Origin: Ruminococcus flavefaciens
Lineage (GTDB): Bacteria > Bacillota > Clostridia > Oscillospirales > Ruminococcaceae
DNA: 64,000 nt
Direction: 5' to 3'
NCBI GenBank assembly: GCA_023663905.1
Contig: JAMPGO010000002.1
Location: 94,737 to 158,736 of the forward strand
Positions within the stretch are counted from its first letter, which is position 1, and every line of letters begins with the position of its first letter. Positions 43,600 to 51,857 of the stretch are shown here, piece after piece. The notes under the pieces were generated by a model. That model was not told the origin of the DNA. It saw only the letters and a program-made list of their open reading frames with translations, and did no database searches. The position numbers and the translations under genes are program-made.

Positions 43600-45330
43600 T
43601 TATTCAATAGCGCCAAATTTGCACTGTTCCTTGCAGATACCACAGCCAACGCACTGGGTATGGTCGATGACTGCCTTCTTGTTTTTGATTGAAATTGCAG
43701 GACAGCCGAGCTTCATACAAGCCTTACAGCCTACGCACTTTGCTGAATCCACCCTGAACGGCGCATTGTGCTTGACGTATTTGAGCAAAGCACACGGACG
43801 ACGTGAAATGATTACGGAAGCCTCGTCTGCCGAGAGTTCTTCCTTGATAGCCTGTTCAGTCTCGGCAAGATGATACGGGTCAACAACACGCACTCTCTTT
43901 ATGCCGATAGCCTTGCAGAGTTCCTCAAGATTTACAGCAGCCGCAGGGTCGCCCTTGAGATTCTTGCCCGTAGTCGGGTTCTGCTGGTGACCTGTCATTC
44001 CCGTGATTGAGTTATCGAGAATGATAACAGTTGAATTTGAATTATTATAGGCGATGTTGACAAGTCCTGTCATACCACTGTGCATAAACGTGGAATCGCC
44101 GATAACTGCAACGCTTCTGTGTTCGGATTCCGCACCACGAGCCTTGTTGAAGCCGTGAAGTCCCGATATGGAAGCGCCCATACAGATTGTTGTGTCAATT
44201 GCATTAAGCGGAGCTGCTGCGCCGAGAGTATAACAGCCGATGTCGCCCGAAACAGTCAGACCGAGCTTTTTAAGGCAGTAGAAAAGTCCACGGTGCGGAC
44301 AGCCTGCGCACATAACTGGAGGACGTACGGGGATATTCTCGTCAAGCGATACGGATTCCTTCTTCTCGCCCAGAAGCTTTTCAGCAATAGCAGACTGATT
44401 TATCTCGCCGATACAGCCGAAAATATTCTTGCCCTCAATATTACTTACTCCGATATTACGGCAGTGCGTTTCAATAATGCCGTCGAGTTCCTCGATTACT
44501 ACGATTCTGTCGTATTTTTCAGCGAAATCTCTGATAAGCTGTACAGGCATAGGGTTAACCATTCCCAGTTTAAGCACGGAAACCTTGTCGCCCAGAGCTT
44601 CTTTAACATACTGATAAGCTGCGCCGTTGGTAATTACACCAAATTCTGCACTCTCCGAAATCTCCACACGGTTCAGAGGACTTGTCTCGGCATATTCAGT
44701 AAGCTTCTGTGTGCGCTCCTCAACAAATACGTGGCGACCCTTTGCAAATGCAGGCATCATAACGTACTTCTGCGGAGTTTTTATGTACTCTTTAAGTTCA
44801 AGCTCCTGCCTGTCCTCAGTATCAACAATGCTCTGCGAGTGCGCTACTCTTGTTGACATTCTCACGATTACAGGCGTATCAAAATTCTCGGAAATCTCAT
44901 ACGCAAGCTTTACAAATTCCTTGCACTCGCCTGAATCGGACGGTTCAAGCATAGGTACTTTCGAGGCAATAGCGTGATGACGGCTGTCCTGCTCGTTCTG
45001 CGATGAGTGCATACCCTGGTCATCGGCTACGGCAATAACAAGACCTGCATTCACTCCGCTGTAGGAAGCCGTATAGAGAGGGTCGGCGGCAACGTTAAGC
45101 CCGACGTGCTTCATTCCGCAGAAACTTCTTGCGCCTGCAATTGACGCACCCAGAGCCGTTTCCATAGCAACTTTCTCGTTGGGTGCCCATTCAGCATAAA
45201 CCTCGTCGTACTTTGCAACTTCCTCAGTAATCTCAGTAGAGGGTGTGCCGGGATAGCTCGATACTACCTTACAGCCTGCCTCATATAAACCTCTTGCAAA
45301 AGCTTCATTTCCTAACATTAATTTTTTCAT
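43600..45330 (-). CDS. iorA: Indolepyruvate:ferredoxin oxidoreductase, alpha subunit
   Basis: The 576-residue subunit binds thiamine pyrophosphate and oxidises aryl pyruvates to aryl-CoA, or acts in reverse. Landmarks are GNEAFARGLYEAG and SYPGTPSTEI near the start, the VMCAGCPHRG and DIGCYTLG motifs, a TPP-binding GDSTFMHSG-x17-DN pattern, and a C-terminal pair of four-iron clusters (CVGCKACMKLGCP and CVGCGICKEQC). It overlaps the preceding gene by ATGA. Length is normal. Confidence 0.96.
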   Translation of the reverse strand: MKKLMLGNEAFARGLYEAGCKVVSSYPGTPSTEITEEVAKYDEVYAEWAPNEKVAMETALGASIAGARSFCGMKHVGLNVAADPLYTASYSGVNAGLVIAVADDQGMHSSQNEQDSRHHAIASKVPMLEPSDSGECKEFVKLAYEISENFDTPVIVRMSTRVAHSQSIVDTEDRQELELKEYIKTPQKYVMMPAFAKGRHVFVEERTQKLTEYAETSPLNRVEISESAEFGVITNGAAYQYVKEALGDKVSVLKLGMVNPMPVQLIRDFAEKYDRIVVIEELDGIIETHCRNIGVSNIEGKNIFGCIGEINQSAIAEKLLGEKKESVSLDENIPVRPPVMCAGCPHRGLFYCLKKLGLTVSGDIGCYTLGAAAPLNAIDTTICMGASISGLHGFNKARGAESEHRSVAVIGDSTFMHSGMTGLVNIAYNNSNSTVIILDNSITGMTGHQQNPTTGKNLKGDPAAAVNLEELCKAIGIKRVRVVDPYHLAETEQAIKEELSADEASVIISRRPCALLKYVKHNAPFRVDSAKCVGCKACMKLGCPAISIKNKKAVIDHTQCVGCGICKEQCKFGAIE

Positions 45331-46025
45331 TTACTTTGCTCCTTTATAATATCTATAAGTTCATCTGTACTGACAGATTTTTCAGTTTTATTATCGCATA
45401 GGACATAAAGTCTGCCGTTTTTCCATTCCTTGAAATCAATATCATCATATAAATCATAGTCAGGGTCTATAATATCGTGCAGGCTTATCAGGTGCGGATT
45501 GAAATCAAGCGGATTTGAGAAATCGCCTGCCATAATATCGCTCGGAGCAGCCCAATAGCAACCGCCGTACGCTATAAGATTTGATTTCTCATCATAATGA
45601 ACATCGGTTACTATAAAGCTCTCTCCATACGGATATTCTTCAGAATGCTCACAGCCTTCGGGAATATAGCTGTACACTTCCAGCGTATCAATGTCCAGAC
45701 AGCTTATGCCGTACAAATCCACTTTGAACAGGTAATACCTGTGCCCGTTGCTGTGGTGAATAATATCTTTAAACACAAAGTTGTGGCTGTCAAGACAACA
45801 GTATTTGTAAATCACTTTGCCCGAATTTCTTAATATACATTTATAAGCCGATGATATTCTCTGCTCTTCTGTCTCTTCATATTCGATTATTTCAAGCGAA
45901 AAACCGTCTGATAGCTCATAGTTTTCAGTATCGGCAAAAAATTTATCGTCCAGCAAATATCGCTGTCTGCCGATAAATTCGCTGTATTTTTCACTGCCGT
46001 AAACATTCTTATACGAAAAGCCCAT
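45327..46025 (-). CDS. Unknown acidic protein
   Basis: I do not recognise this 232-residue, AT-rich gene product, which has many aromatic and acidic residues and no signal or membrane segment. Repeated DIDTLEVYSYIP- and HYDEKSNLIAYGG-type beta strands hint at a beta-propeller-like or beta-sheet fold. The ATG at 46025 has GGGAGGT five bases upstream, within the end of the HAD gene. It overlaps iorA by ATGA. Confidence 0.72.
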   Translation of the reverse strand: MGFSYKNVYGSEKYSEFIGRQRYLLDDKFFADTENYELSDGFSLEIIEYEETEEQRISSAYKCILRNSGKVIYKYCCLDSHNFVFKDIIHHSNGHRYYLFKVDLYGISCLDIDTLEVYSYIPEGCEHSEEYPYGESFIVTDVHYDEKSNLIAYGGCYWAAPSDIMAGDFSNPLDFNPHLISLHDIIDPDYDLYDDIDFKEWKNGRLYVLCDNKTEKSVSTDELIDIIKEQSK

Positions 46026-46027
46026 AA

Positions 46028-46855
46028 TTACCTCCCATAGTTTTCGGCAATCCACCTCGCAACACCGTTATTGTCGTTGGTATCAATAACAAAATCCGCC
46101 TTTGCTTTAAGTTCGGGCTTGGCATTTCCGACAGCAATTTTAACATCTGCCTGACTGAACATACTCAGGTCGTTCAGGTTATCCCCGAACGCCACAACCT
46201 TAGTAAAGCCGTACTTCTCACGCAGGAATTTAATACCGTTCGCCTTTGAAGCTTCGCTCGAAAAAGTCTCCAGAAACCACTTGTCCGTATATGTATCCTT
46301 ATAGAATGCAAAATCCGCACCATCAATCTCTGCAACTGCGTTTTTTACAGGAAACAGGCTGTCGTAACTGCCTGTTGAGTTGATATATATCTCGCTTCCG
46401 TCAATTTCGTTAGCCAAATCGTCGCACTCAAAAAACGGCTGTAAAAACTTGCCCTTGCGCTCGGCAACATAGCTCTGCATAAGCTCGTCAGTCACCTTGC
46501 CATAAAAAGTGCTGAGCTTATTGTCAACAAATTTAAACATAAAGCAGTACAAGCCGTTATCACGAAACGCAGACAGTACCTTTTCAGCGGTATTCCTCTG
46601 AAAATAGGCATTTTTCACATACTCGCCAGACTTCATATCATACACGCTTGCGCCGTTGTTGAGTATGCACGGAACGTTTATATTAAGCCGTTCGGTCAGC
46701 GGTTTTGCGGAATAAATCGTGCGTGCGGTTGCAAAAGTAAAGTTCATTCCGCCCGAAATAAGCCGATTCAGCGTACTCACGGTATACTCCGAAAGTTCGC
46801 CGTCGTTATTGAACAGCGTGCCGTCAAGGTCTGATATAAAAAGTATCTTCTCCAA
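46028..46855 (-). CDS. Cof-type HAD-family hydrolase
   Basis: The 275-residue protein has the HAD motifs: FISDLDGTLFN near the start, an ATARTIY motif, and GDNLNDLSMF near residue 228, with the Cof-type C2 cap. These enzymes dephosphorylate sugar phosphates or cofactors; the substrate is unknown. The start codon is TTG, with AGGAG eight bases upstream. Confidence 0.9.
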   Translation of the reverse strand: MEKILFISDLDGTLFNNDGELSEYTVSTLNRLISGGMNFTFATARTIYSAKPLTERLNINVPCILNNGASVYDMKSGEYVKNAYFQRNTAEKVLSAFRDNGLYCFMFKFVDNKLSTFYGKVTDELMQSYVAERKGKFLQPFFECDDLANEIDGSEIYINSTGSYDSLFPVKNAVAEIDGADFAFYKDTYTDKWFLETFSSEASKANGIKFLREKYGFTKVVAFGDNLNDLSMFSQADVKIAVGNAKPELKAKADFVIDTNDNNGVARWIAENYGR

Positions 46856-46885
46856 AAAATCAACTCCTGACTATTAATAGATTAT

Positions 46886-46914
46886 ATTATATCATATTTA
46901 ATAAAAAAAGTGAA
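46886..46914 (-). promoter_or_regulatory. Promoter of the HAD-unknown-iorA unit
   Basis: Minus-strand TTCACT, a 17-base spacer and an extended -10 TGATATAAT. Confidence 0.55.
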
Positions 46915-47002
46915 TATATTATTTGATGTTTCCAAAATATTTGTCAAAGTGAACAGTTTTTTGTCACTATTAATGTATATTATGAACAATGCAAATTTCT
47001 GC

Positions 47003-47031
47003 TTGACTTTTGTATTTTTTTGTTGTATAAT
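47003..47031 (+). promoter_or_regulatory. Promoter of folT-folC
   Basis: TTGACT, a 17-base spacer and TATAAT lie just before the THF riboswitch. Confidence 0.8.
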
Positions 47032-47063
47032 AAATCCGTCGGAGTTCTTCCGTCATAATTCAT

Positions 47064-47161
47064 TAAAGAGTAAAAATGCGTTCGTAAAGTGCCTGCCGGA
47101 CGGGGAGTTGTCGGCGGGACGAAAAGCTTTGCTTGCGGTTCGCATTTTGCATCCCGCTTTA
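47064..47161 (+). ncRNA. Tetrahydrofolate (THF) riboswitch
   Basis: The RNA has the class I THF riboswitch pattern: P1 TAAAG/CTTTA (47064-47068 with 47157-47161), P2 AAATGCG/CGCATTT (47074-47080 with 47141-47147), the GTAAAGTGCC motif, a P3 helix (47092-47098 with 47112-47118) around GGACGGGGAGTTGT, the GACGAAA segment, and TTGCATCCCGC near the end. It precedes a folate transporter gene, the classic setting. Binding folate should lower expression. Confidence 0.9.
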
Positions 47162-47185
47162 TATGACATACTAACTGCGAGTTAT

Positions 47186-47230
47186 CTCCTCTTTCTTGTC
47201 GTATGATGTGGAAAAGGAGGTTTTTTATTT
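47186..47230 (+). promoter_or_regulatory. Expression platform of the THF riboswitch
   Basis: CTCCTCTTTC (47186-47195) can pair with GAAAAGGAGG (47211-47220), which contains the folT ribosome-binding site; TTTTTTATTT follows. The hairpin can act by hiding the ribosome-binding site or as a terminator. Confidence 0.65.
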
Positions 47231-47806
47231 ATGTACAGCAAATCAAACAACAACACTGCCGGAAATCTCAGGCTCTTCGGCAACGTCCGGGTTATGATTA
47301 TCTCGGGACTTTTCGTCGCCCTGAGTATCGTTCTCGGAAAATTCCTGCAAATACCAATCGGCGACAGCATACGTATCAGCTTCGAGAATCTGCCGTTGAT
47401 GATGGCAGGAATTTTCTTCGGTCCGTTTGTGGGCGGTGCTGTCGGGCTTGGTGCGGATTTAGTCGGCTGTCTCCTCAAGGGCTATGCCATTAACCCAATT
47501 ATCACTCTCGGTGCGGTAAGTATCGGCTTTTTGTCGGGTCTTGTCTATATGATGACAGCAAAGAAAAAAAGCGCCTCAATTCCTGCCGTTTTTATGTCAG
47601 TTTTTTCCGCTCACATAGTCGGCTCAATGCTCATAAAAACAATCGGACTTTATATTTACTATTATACTCCAATGGAAGTGCTTTTCTGGCGTATTCCCAC
47701 ATATATCGCCATAACTGTTCTTGAAACCGTAATCATATCTTTACTGCTCAGAAACAGGGCATTTTCAAATCAGCTTGATAAGGTGTGCAACAATGGCAGA
47801 TTATAA
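47231..47806 (+). CDS. folT: Folate ECF transporter S component
   Basis: The 191-residue membrane protein has about six helices and the family SIVLGKFLQIPIGDSIRISFENLPLMMAGI pattern in its first half, with FFGPFVGGAVGLGADLVG after it. It captures folate for the shared ECF energising module, which is not in this window. The gene is preceded by a THF riboswitch and overlaps folC by 14 bases. Confidence 0.93.
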   Translation: MYSKSNNNTAGNLRLFGNVRVMIISGLFVALSIVLGKFLQIPIGDSIRISFENLPLMMAGIFFGPFVGGAVGLGADLVGCLLKGYAINPIITLGAVSIGFLSGLVYMMTAKKKSASIPAVFMSVFSAHIVGSMLIKTIGLYIYYYTPMEVLFWRIPTYIAITVLETVIISLLLRNRAFSNQLDKVCNNGRL

Positions 47807-49067
47807 TAACATTCTTGACTATCTCAAATCGATTTCAATCAGCAAGCTCGGGCTTGAAAGGACTGCTGAACTCTGCGAACGTCTCGGCAATCCGCAGGAC
47901 AGGTTTAAAATAATCCACGTCGCAGGTACTAACGGCAAAGGCTCGTTCTGCACAATGCTTTCGGCGATTCTGCGTGATTCGGGCTACAAAGTCGGCGGAT
48001 TTTCCTCGCCTGCGCTCACAGAAGTGACAGACAGCTTCCGCATAAACGGCAATGAGATTTCCCGTGATGATTTCACTGAAATTATGGCGGATATTATTCC
48101 GCACTGCGAGGATATGGACGACAAGCCTACGGAATTTGAAGTACTGACCGCATTTGCATTCGAGCTTTTTGCACGCAGAAACTGCGATATTGCCGTAATC
48201 GAGTGCGGAATGGGCGGCGATACCGATTCGACAAATATTATAAGCTCTCCGCTTTTGTCGGTTATCACCAATATTGCCCTCGACCACACTGCTTTTCTTG
48301 GCGATACCATACAGGAAATCGCTTGCCATAAGGCCGGTATCATAAAGCCTCGCAGACCTGTTCTGTACGGCGGAAATAACAGCGAAGCGTGGGAAATTAT
48401 CAGCGCTTCTGCCGAAAAAAATCACTCGCCGATTAGAGTCACACGGCACAGCGATATGCAGAATATAAAATCCGATTTATGCGGTATTTTCGCCGATTTT
48501 CAGGGACTTCACATCGAAACACGTATGACGGGAACTTATCAGCCGTATAATATTGCAAACGTCCTGACTGCTGTTGAAATGCTCAGGAGCGAGGGATTGA
48601 ATATCCCTGAAAATGCCGTAAAATCGGGACTTTTCTCTGCACGTCTGCACGGTCGTTTTGAGCTGATTTCCGAGAAGCCTGTAATTATTTTTGACGGCTC
48701 GCACAATCCCGACGGAATCAGGCAGACGGCGTACAGCATAAGAAAATATTTTGACAAAAAAGTCGTTCTGCTCATCGGAGTTATGGCGGACAAGGACTAT
48801 GAACTTTACCCGAAAATGCTCGGCAAGTACATTGCCCGTGTGTATACGGTAAAGCCCGATAATCCTCGTGCATTGGACAGCGGTATTCTTGCGGAAACTT
48901 TTGCGGATTACAGCATAGAAGCTGTACCGTCGGAAATTTTAAGCGACGGTGTAAGGTTTGCAGTCGATTATGCGACGGAAAATAATCTTCCGCTGATTGC
49001 TTTAGGCTCGCTCTATATGTACAAGGATTTTATCAGAAGCCTAAATCCTCGTAATCTTCACGGATAA
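47793..49067 (+). CDS. folC: Bifunctional dihydrofolate/folylpolyglutamate synthase
   Basis: The 424-residue ligase adds glutamate to folates. Landmarks are the P-loop HVAGTNGKGS, CSFSSPALTEVTDSFRING-type region (GGFSSPALTEV), ECGMGGDTDSTN, and the C-terminal FDGSHNPDG motif. I chose the ATG at 47793, with AAGGTG seven bases upstream, inside the end of folT. Its last 35 bases overlap a converging gene. It is co-regulated with folT by the THF riboswitch. Confidence 0.94.
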   Translation: MADYNNILDYLKSISISKLGLERTAELCERLGNPQDRFKIIHVAGTNGKGSFCTMLSAILRDSGYKVGGFSSPALTEVTDSFRINGNEISRDDFTEIMADIIPHCEDMDDKPTEFEVLTAFAFELFARRNCDIAVIECGMGGDTDSTNIISSPLLSVITNIALDHTAFLGDTIQEIACHKAGIIKPRRPVLYGGNNSEAWEIISASAEKNHSPIRVTRHSDMQNIKSDLCGIFADFQGLHIETRMTGTYQPYNIANVLTAVEMLRSEGLNIPENAVKSGLFSARLHGRFELISEKPVIIFDGSHNPDGIRQTAYSIRKYFDKKVVLLIGVMADKDYELYPKMLGKYIARVYTVKPDNPRALDSGILAETFADYSIEAVPSEILSDGVRFAVDYATENNLPLIALGSLYMYKDFIRSLNPRNLHG

Positions 49068-49539
49068 ATCTGTGGTACGTGACGTGACAGCCTTCGTCCG
49101 TAAGGCAGTAGCAGTAATCATCAACACCATAGACAAGCAGGTCAAATTCGTCGTTGCGGATTTCCTTTACAGTGAGATTGTCGGAATATCTGCGGAAAAT
49201 GTCAAGCACCTGCTCCATAGTAACTCCGTGATTTCTTACCGCCGAAACAAGCTCCGTCATAAATTCATACCCTGTTAAATTATTCACATAGGATGTACCC
49301 TCAGCAGGAACAGTAATACACCAGCCGTCACGGATTGCCCTGAAATCAATCTTTCCGAGACGGCTTTGTGCATATTCCGCAAACTCCGCAAGCACGGATT
49401 CCGTACACTCAGCGCCGATAAGGTGATTCAGCGAAACAGTCATATAATTCAGGCTCATCGGTCTGCCGTCGTAGCCAAGCTTAATCTGCGCCTCCTTGAT
49501 GTTGTCAGTCAGATTTTTTTCCAGTCTTGAAAAATTCAT
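49033..49539 (-). CDS. DUF3877-like protein
   Basis: This 168-residue protein resembles DUF3877 through its MNFSRLEKNLTDNIKEAQIKLG start, SLNYMTVSLNHLIG and TYHRFIREDYEDLGF. Function unknown. The ATG at 49539 has AGGAG about nine bases upstream; a longer frame to 49677 has none. It converges on folC with a 35-base overlap. Confidence 0.78.
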   Translation of the reverse strand: MNFSRLEKNLTDNIKEAQIKLGYDGRPMSLNYMTVSLNHLIGAECTESVLAEFAEYAQSRLGKIDFRAIRDGWCITVPAEGTSYVNNLTGYEFMTELVSAVRNHGVTMEQVLDIFRRYSDNLTVKEIRNDEFDLLVYGVDDYCYCLTDEGCHVTYHRFIREDYEDLGF

Positions 49540-49681
49540 AAATATCATCTCCTGATTATATATTATAACACGCTCAGGCATAATTTTCAAGGTGTAAAAT
49601 TTCTGCAAATTATCGTGAAAAGTGTTTACAAAAGTCCGAAAATATGTTATTATAATAAAAAACATCGTGGAGGGCATAATA

Positions 49682-50629
49682 TTGAAACTTAATAAAATAA
49701 ACTTTCTGAAGGCTCTGGCAGTCGTTCAGACGATTATAATTCTCATAATGTTCATATTCATTGTATGGTTCTGCTTTATAAGAAATTCAGGGCTGGCAAT
49801 CACGGCAAGCAAGCCGCAGCAACGCACACGTCCTGTTATTGAAAAGGAAGAGACTTTCTATCAGTACGACGGCAGGAAAATTATTCTCCACGACAATACT
49901 CTCGGCGAAACTTTTATTCCTGTTTACGGCGATGTTCCTGCAAGCAGTCTCAATCCCGACAGCTTTATCCAAAACGCAAACGGCTTTATTGACTACAGCG
50001 GTACAGAGGTACAGAATACCACGACAGGCATAGATATTTCCGAACATCAGGGCATTATTGACTGGGAACAGGTTAAAAATGCGGGTGTTGATTTCGCTAT
50101 GATTCGTATCGGCTACCGCACATACGGCGGTGGACTTATCACTATCGACAGCAGTTATGCAACCAATATCGAAGGTGCGCTGAATGCAGGGCTTGATGTG
50201 GGAGTATATTTCTTCTCTCAGGCGACAAATACCGACGAGGCTATTGAAGAGGCTGACGCTCTGCTTGACGCAATTTACGGCTATGATATTACATATCCCG
50301 TTGTTTTTGACTGGGAACTTATTTTCAACGACCACGCACGCACGGATGATGTCGGGGTTGAAATGCTTGCCGACTGCTGTGTGGCTTTCTGCGAGCGTGT
50401 GAAATCGGCTGGCTATAAGCCGATGATTTACCAGAATACTTCAACTGCCACTCATAAGCTTGATTTGCCACGACTAAAGGATTACGACTTCTGGCTTGCG
50501 GAATACGGCACAAAACCGTCGTTCTATTACGAATACGATATGTGGCAGTATTCAAACTCCGGAACAGTACCCGGCATTGAGGGCGAGTGCGACCTGAACA
50601 TCTGTTTCAAGGATTATTCGGAAGAATAA
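49682..50629 (+). CDS. Membrane-anchored GH25 muramidase
   Basis: The 315-residue protein has one N-terminal membrane helix (about 12-35), an extracellular linker and a GH25 lysozyme domain (about 115-310) with GIDISEHQGIIDW and the catalytic DWE in VVFDWELIF. It should cut the peptidoglycan glycan chain during wall turnover. I chose a TTG start at 49682, which has GGAGGG seven bases upstream; a longer frame from 49622 runs through the likely promoter region. Confidence 0.88.
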   Translation: MKLNKINFLKALAVVQTIIILIMFIFIVWFCFIRNSGLAITASKPQQRTRPVIEKEETFYQYDGRKIILHDNTLGETFIPVYGDVPASSLNPDSFIQNANGFIDYSGTEVQNTTTGIDISEHQGIIDWEQVKNAGVDFAMIRIGYRTYGGGLITIDSSYATNIEGALNAGLDVGVYFFSQATNTDEAIEEADALLDAIYGYDITYPVVFDWELIFNDHARTDDVGVEMLADCCVAFCERVKSAGYKPMIYQNTSTATHKLDLPRLKDYDFWLAEYGTKPSFYYEYDMWQYSNSGTVPGIEGECDLNICFKDYSEE

Positions 50630-50635
50630 ACAATC

Positions 50636-50666
50636 CACCGATTGCTCAGTGGACTGCTGTTTTTAT
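50636..50666. terminator. Possible terminator after the GH25 gene
   Basis: CAATCCAC pairs with GTGGACTG (one mismatch) and is followed by CTGTTTTTA on the plus strand. The stem overlaps the stop of the small gene on the minus strand. Confidence 0.5.
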
Positions 50667-50770
50667 CTGAATTTACTGCCCGAAAAACGCATTATTTTCA
50701 ATGCGCCCCACGCAAGTACGGCTATGGTAAGAAAAATTGTCTCTATAATAAAATTTTTTATCATTTTCAT
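50663..50770 (-). CDS. 35-residue single-pass membrane peptide
   Basis: A short gene encodes a 35-residue protein with the arrangement basic start (MKMIKN), hydrophobic helix (about 7-24) and basic tail ending SKFR. It has an ideal GGAGGAG ribosome-binding site six bases before the ATG, and a TATAAT lies at 50813-50818 on the same strand. The protein is unlike anything I can name. It could be a small stress or toxin-like peptide; that is inference. Confidence 0.65.
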   Translation of the reverse strand: MKMIKNFIIETIFLTIAVLAWGALKIMRFSGSKFR

Positions 50771-50884
50771 AACAATCTCCTCCGTTTTTTTATTATCTTA
50801 ACATAGATTGCAATTATACGCAAGATGAAAAATGTCATAATTTTGGTGACAAATGTAATTTTTTTGAAAAAAAGGAGTGATTTT

Positions 50885-51652
50885 ATGCTTGCCAATTATC
50901 ATACCCACACTGTGCGCTGTATGCACGCTTTCGGAGATGACAGGGAATATATTGAGAACGCTATAAAATCGGGAATGAAGGTACTCGGCTTCTCCGACCA
51001 CTGCCCCTGGATTTACCCCGACGGCTATGTTTCGGGAATCCGTATGTCGCCCGATGATGTTGACGGCTATTTTTCCTCGCTGTCGGCACTCAAAAAAGAG
51101 TACGCTGAGGATATAACCATATACATCGGCTTCGAATCAGAATATATTCCCGAACTTATTGACAAGCAGGACAGATTTCTTGCCGATTATCCTGTTGACT
51201 ATATGATTATGGGACAGCATTCCACAGCTCCTGAGAATATTTCCGAATATATGGGTCGCCCTGTGAGCGATGACGCTGTTCTTGAAAAATATGTCAGTCT
51301 CATTATCGAGGGTATGGAATCGGGACGTTACAAGTATGTCGCTCACCCCGATTTGTGCCGTTTTATCGGCGATAATGAAATCTATATCAGGCATTACACA
51401 AGGCTCTGTCAGTATCTTAAATCAAAAGATATACCGATTGAAATAAATATGCTCGGGCTTTGCGGAAACCGCCATTATCCGTCGCAGGAATTTCTTAAAA
51501 TCGCTCATTCCGTCGGCAACAAGGCAATCATCGGCTGTGACGCTCATTCGCCTGAAATGCTCAGCGATACTCACGGTATAGAAAAGTGCAGGAAGCTTGC
51601 GGAAATCTGCGAACTTGAAACCGTTGATTATATTACGGGGCTTGAACCGTGA
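50885..51652 (+). CDS. PHP-domain phosphatase, histidinol-phosphatase-like
   Basis: The 255-residue metal-dependent PHP protein has NYHTHTVRC near the start, GFSDHCPW, GFESEYIP, MGQHST, AHPDLCRF and GCDAHSPE, which supply the metal-binding histidines and acidic residues. It fits HisJ-type histidinol phosphatases, but no other his genes are nearby. The ATG at 50885 has AAGGAG seven bases upstream. Confidence 0.87.
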   Translation: MLANYHTHTVRCMHAFGDDREYIENAIKSGMKVLGFSDHCPWIYPDGYVSGIRMSPDDVDGYFSSLSALKKEYAEDITIYIGFESEYIPELIDKQDRFLADYPVDYMIMGQHSTAPENISEYMGRPVSDDAVLEKYVSLIIEGMESGRYKYVAHPDLCRFIGDNEIYIRHYTRLCQYLKSKDIPIEINMLGLCGNRHYPSQEFLKIAHSVGNKAIIGCDAHSPEMLSDTHGIEKCRKLAEICELETVDYITGLEP

Positions 51653-51669
51653 AATTTCTGCAAAATCCC

Positions 51670-51698
51670 TTGACAAAAGCTGACATATAGGCTATAAT
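51670..51698 (+). promoter_or_regulatory. Promoter of the CNNM transporter gene
   Basis: TTGACA, a 17-base spacer and TATAAT. Transcription should start near 51705, giving a leader of about 150 bases. Confidence 0.85.
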
Positions 51699-51733
51699 AT
51701 AATATATTTCTTGAAAAGCAGGTGAATTTCTTA

Positions 51734-51808
51734 ATGGACAGTACGCCCGACGGGTGTAATCCCCAAAAATCCGTAAAAAATGTATCGAGGCACAGTCTGA
51801 ATAAATGA
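51734..51808 (+). CDS. Upstream ORF of 24 codons in the CNNM leader
   Basis: A short frame (MDSTPDGCNPQ... ending LNK) has AGGTGA eight bases before its ATG. It spans the 5' hairpin, the 5' arm of the long helix and most of the central hairpin of the leader. Ribosomes on it would block these structures. Translation is not proven. Confidence 0.45.
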   Translation: MDSTPDGCNPQKSVKNVSRHSLNK

Positions 51809-51847
51809 GGATTGTGCCGTCAGCAGATAATAAAATATTTTTACGGA
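51743..51847 (+). promoter_or_regulatory. Structured leader of the CNNM transporter mRNA
   Basis: Three helices can form: ACGCCC/GGGTGT (51743-51757), a 9-bp hairpin GGCACAGTC/GATTGTGCC (51789-51818), and a 10-bp helix (51770-51779 with 51838-51847) that encloses it and reaches into the GGAGG ribosome-binding site. I could not match it to a known riboswitch; it lacks the M-box core. Confidence 0.65.
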
Positions 51848-51857
51848 GGAATTTTTT

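Noticed and set aside
46856-47002. Additional gene in the gap before the folT promoter
   Set aside because: Only short frames without a ribosome-binding site; the AT-rich stretch is explained by the two divergent promoters.
47835-48449. Open frame of 204 codons opposite folC
   Set aside because: Antisense shadow of folC; no motif and no ribosome-binding site.
51700-51857. M-box magnesium riboswitch in front of the CNNM gene
   Set aside because: Some bases (AGGTGA, TTAATGGA) recall parts of the M-box, but the multi-helix core and length are missing.
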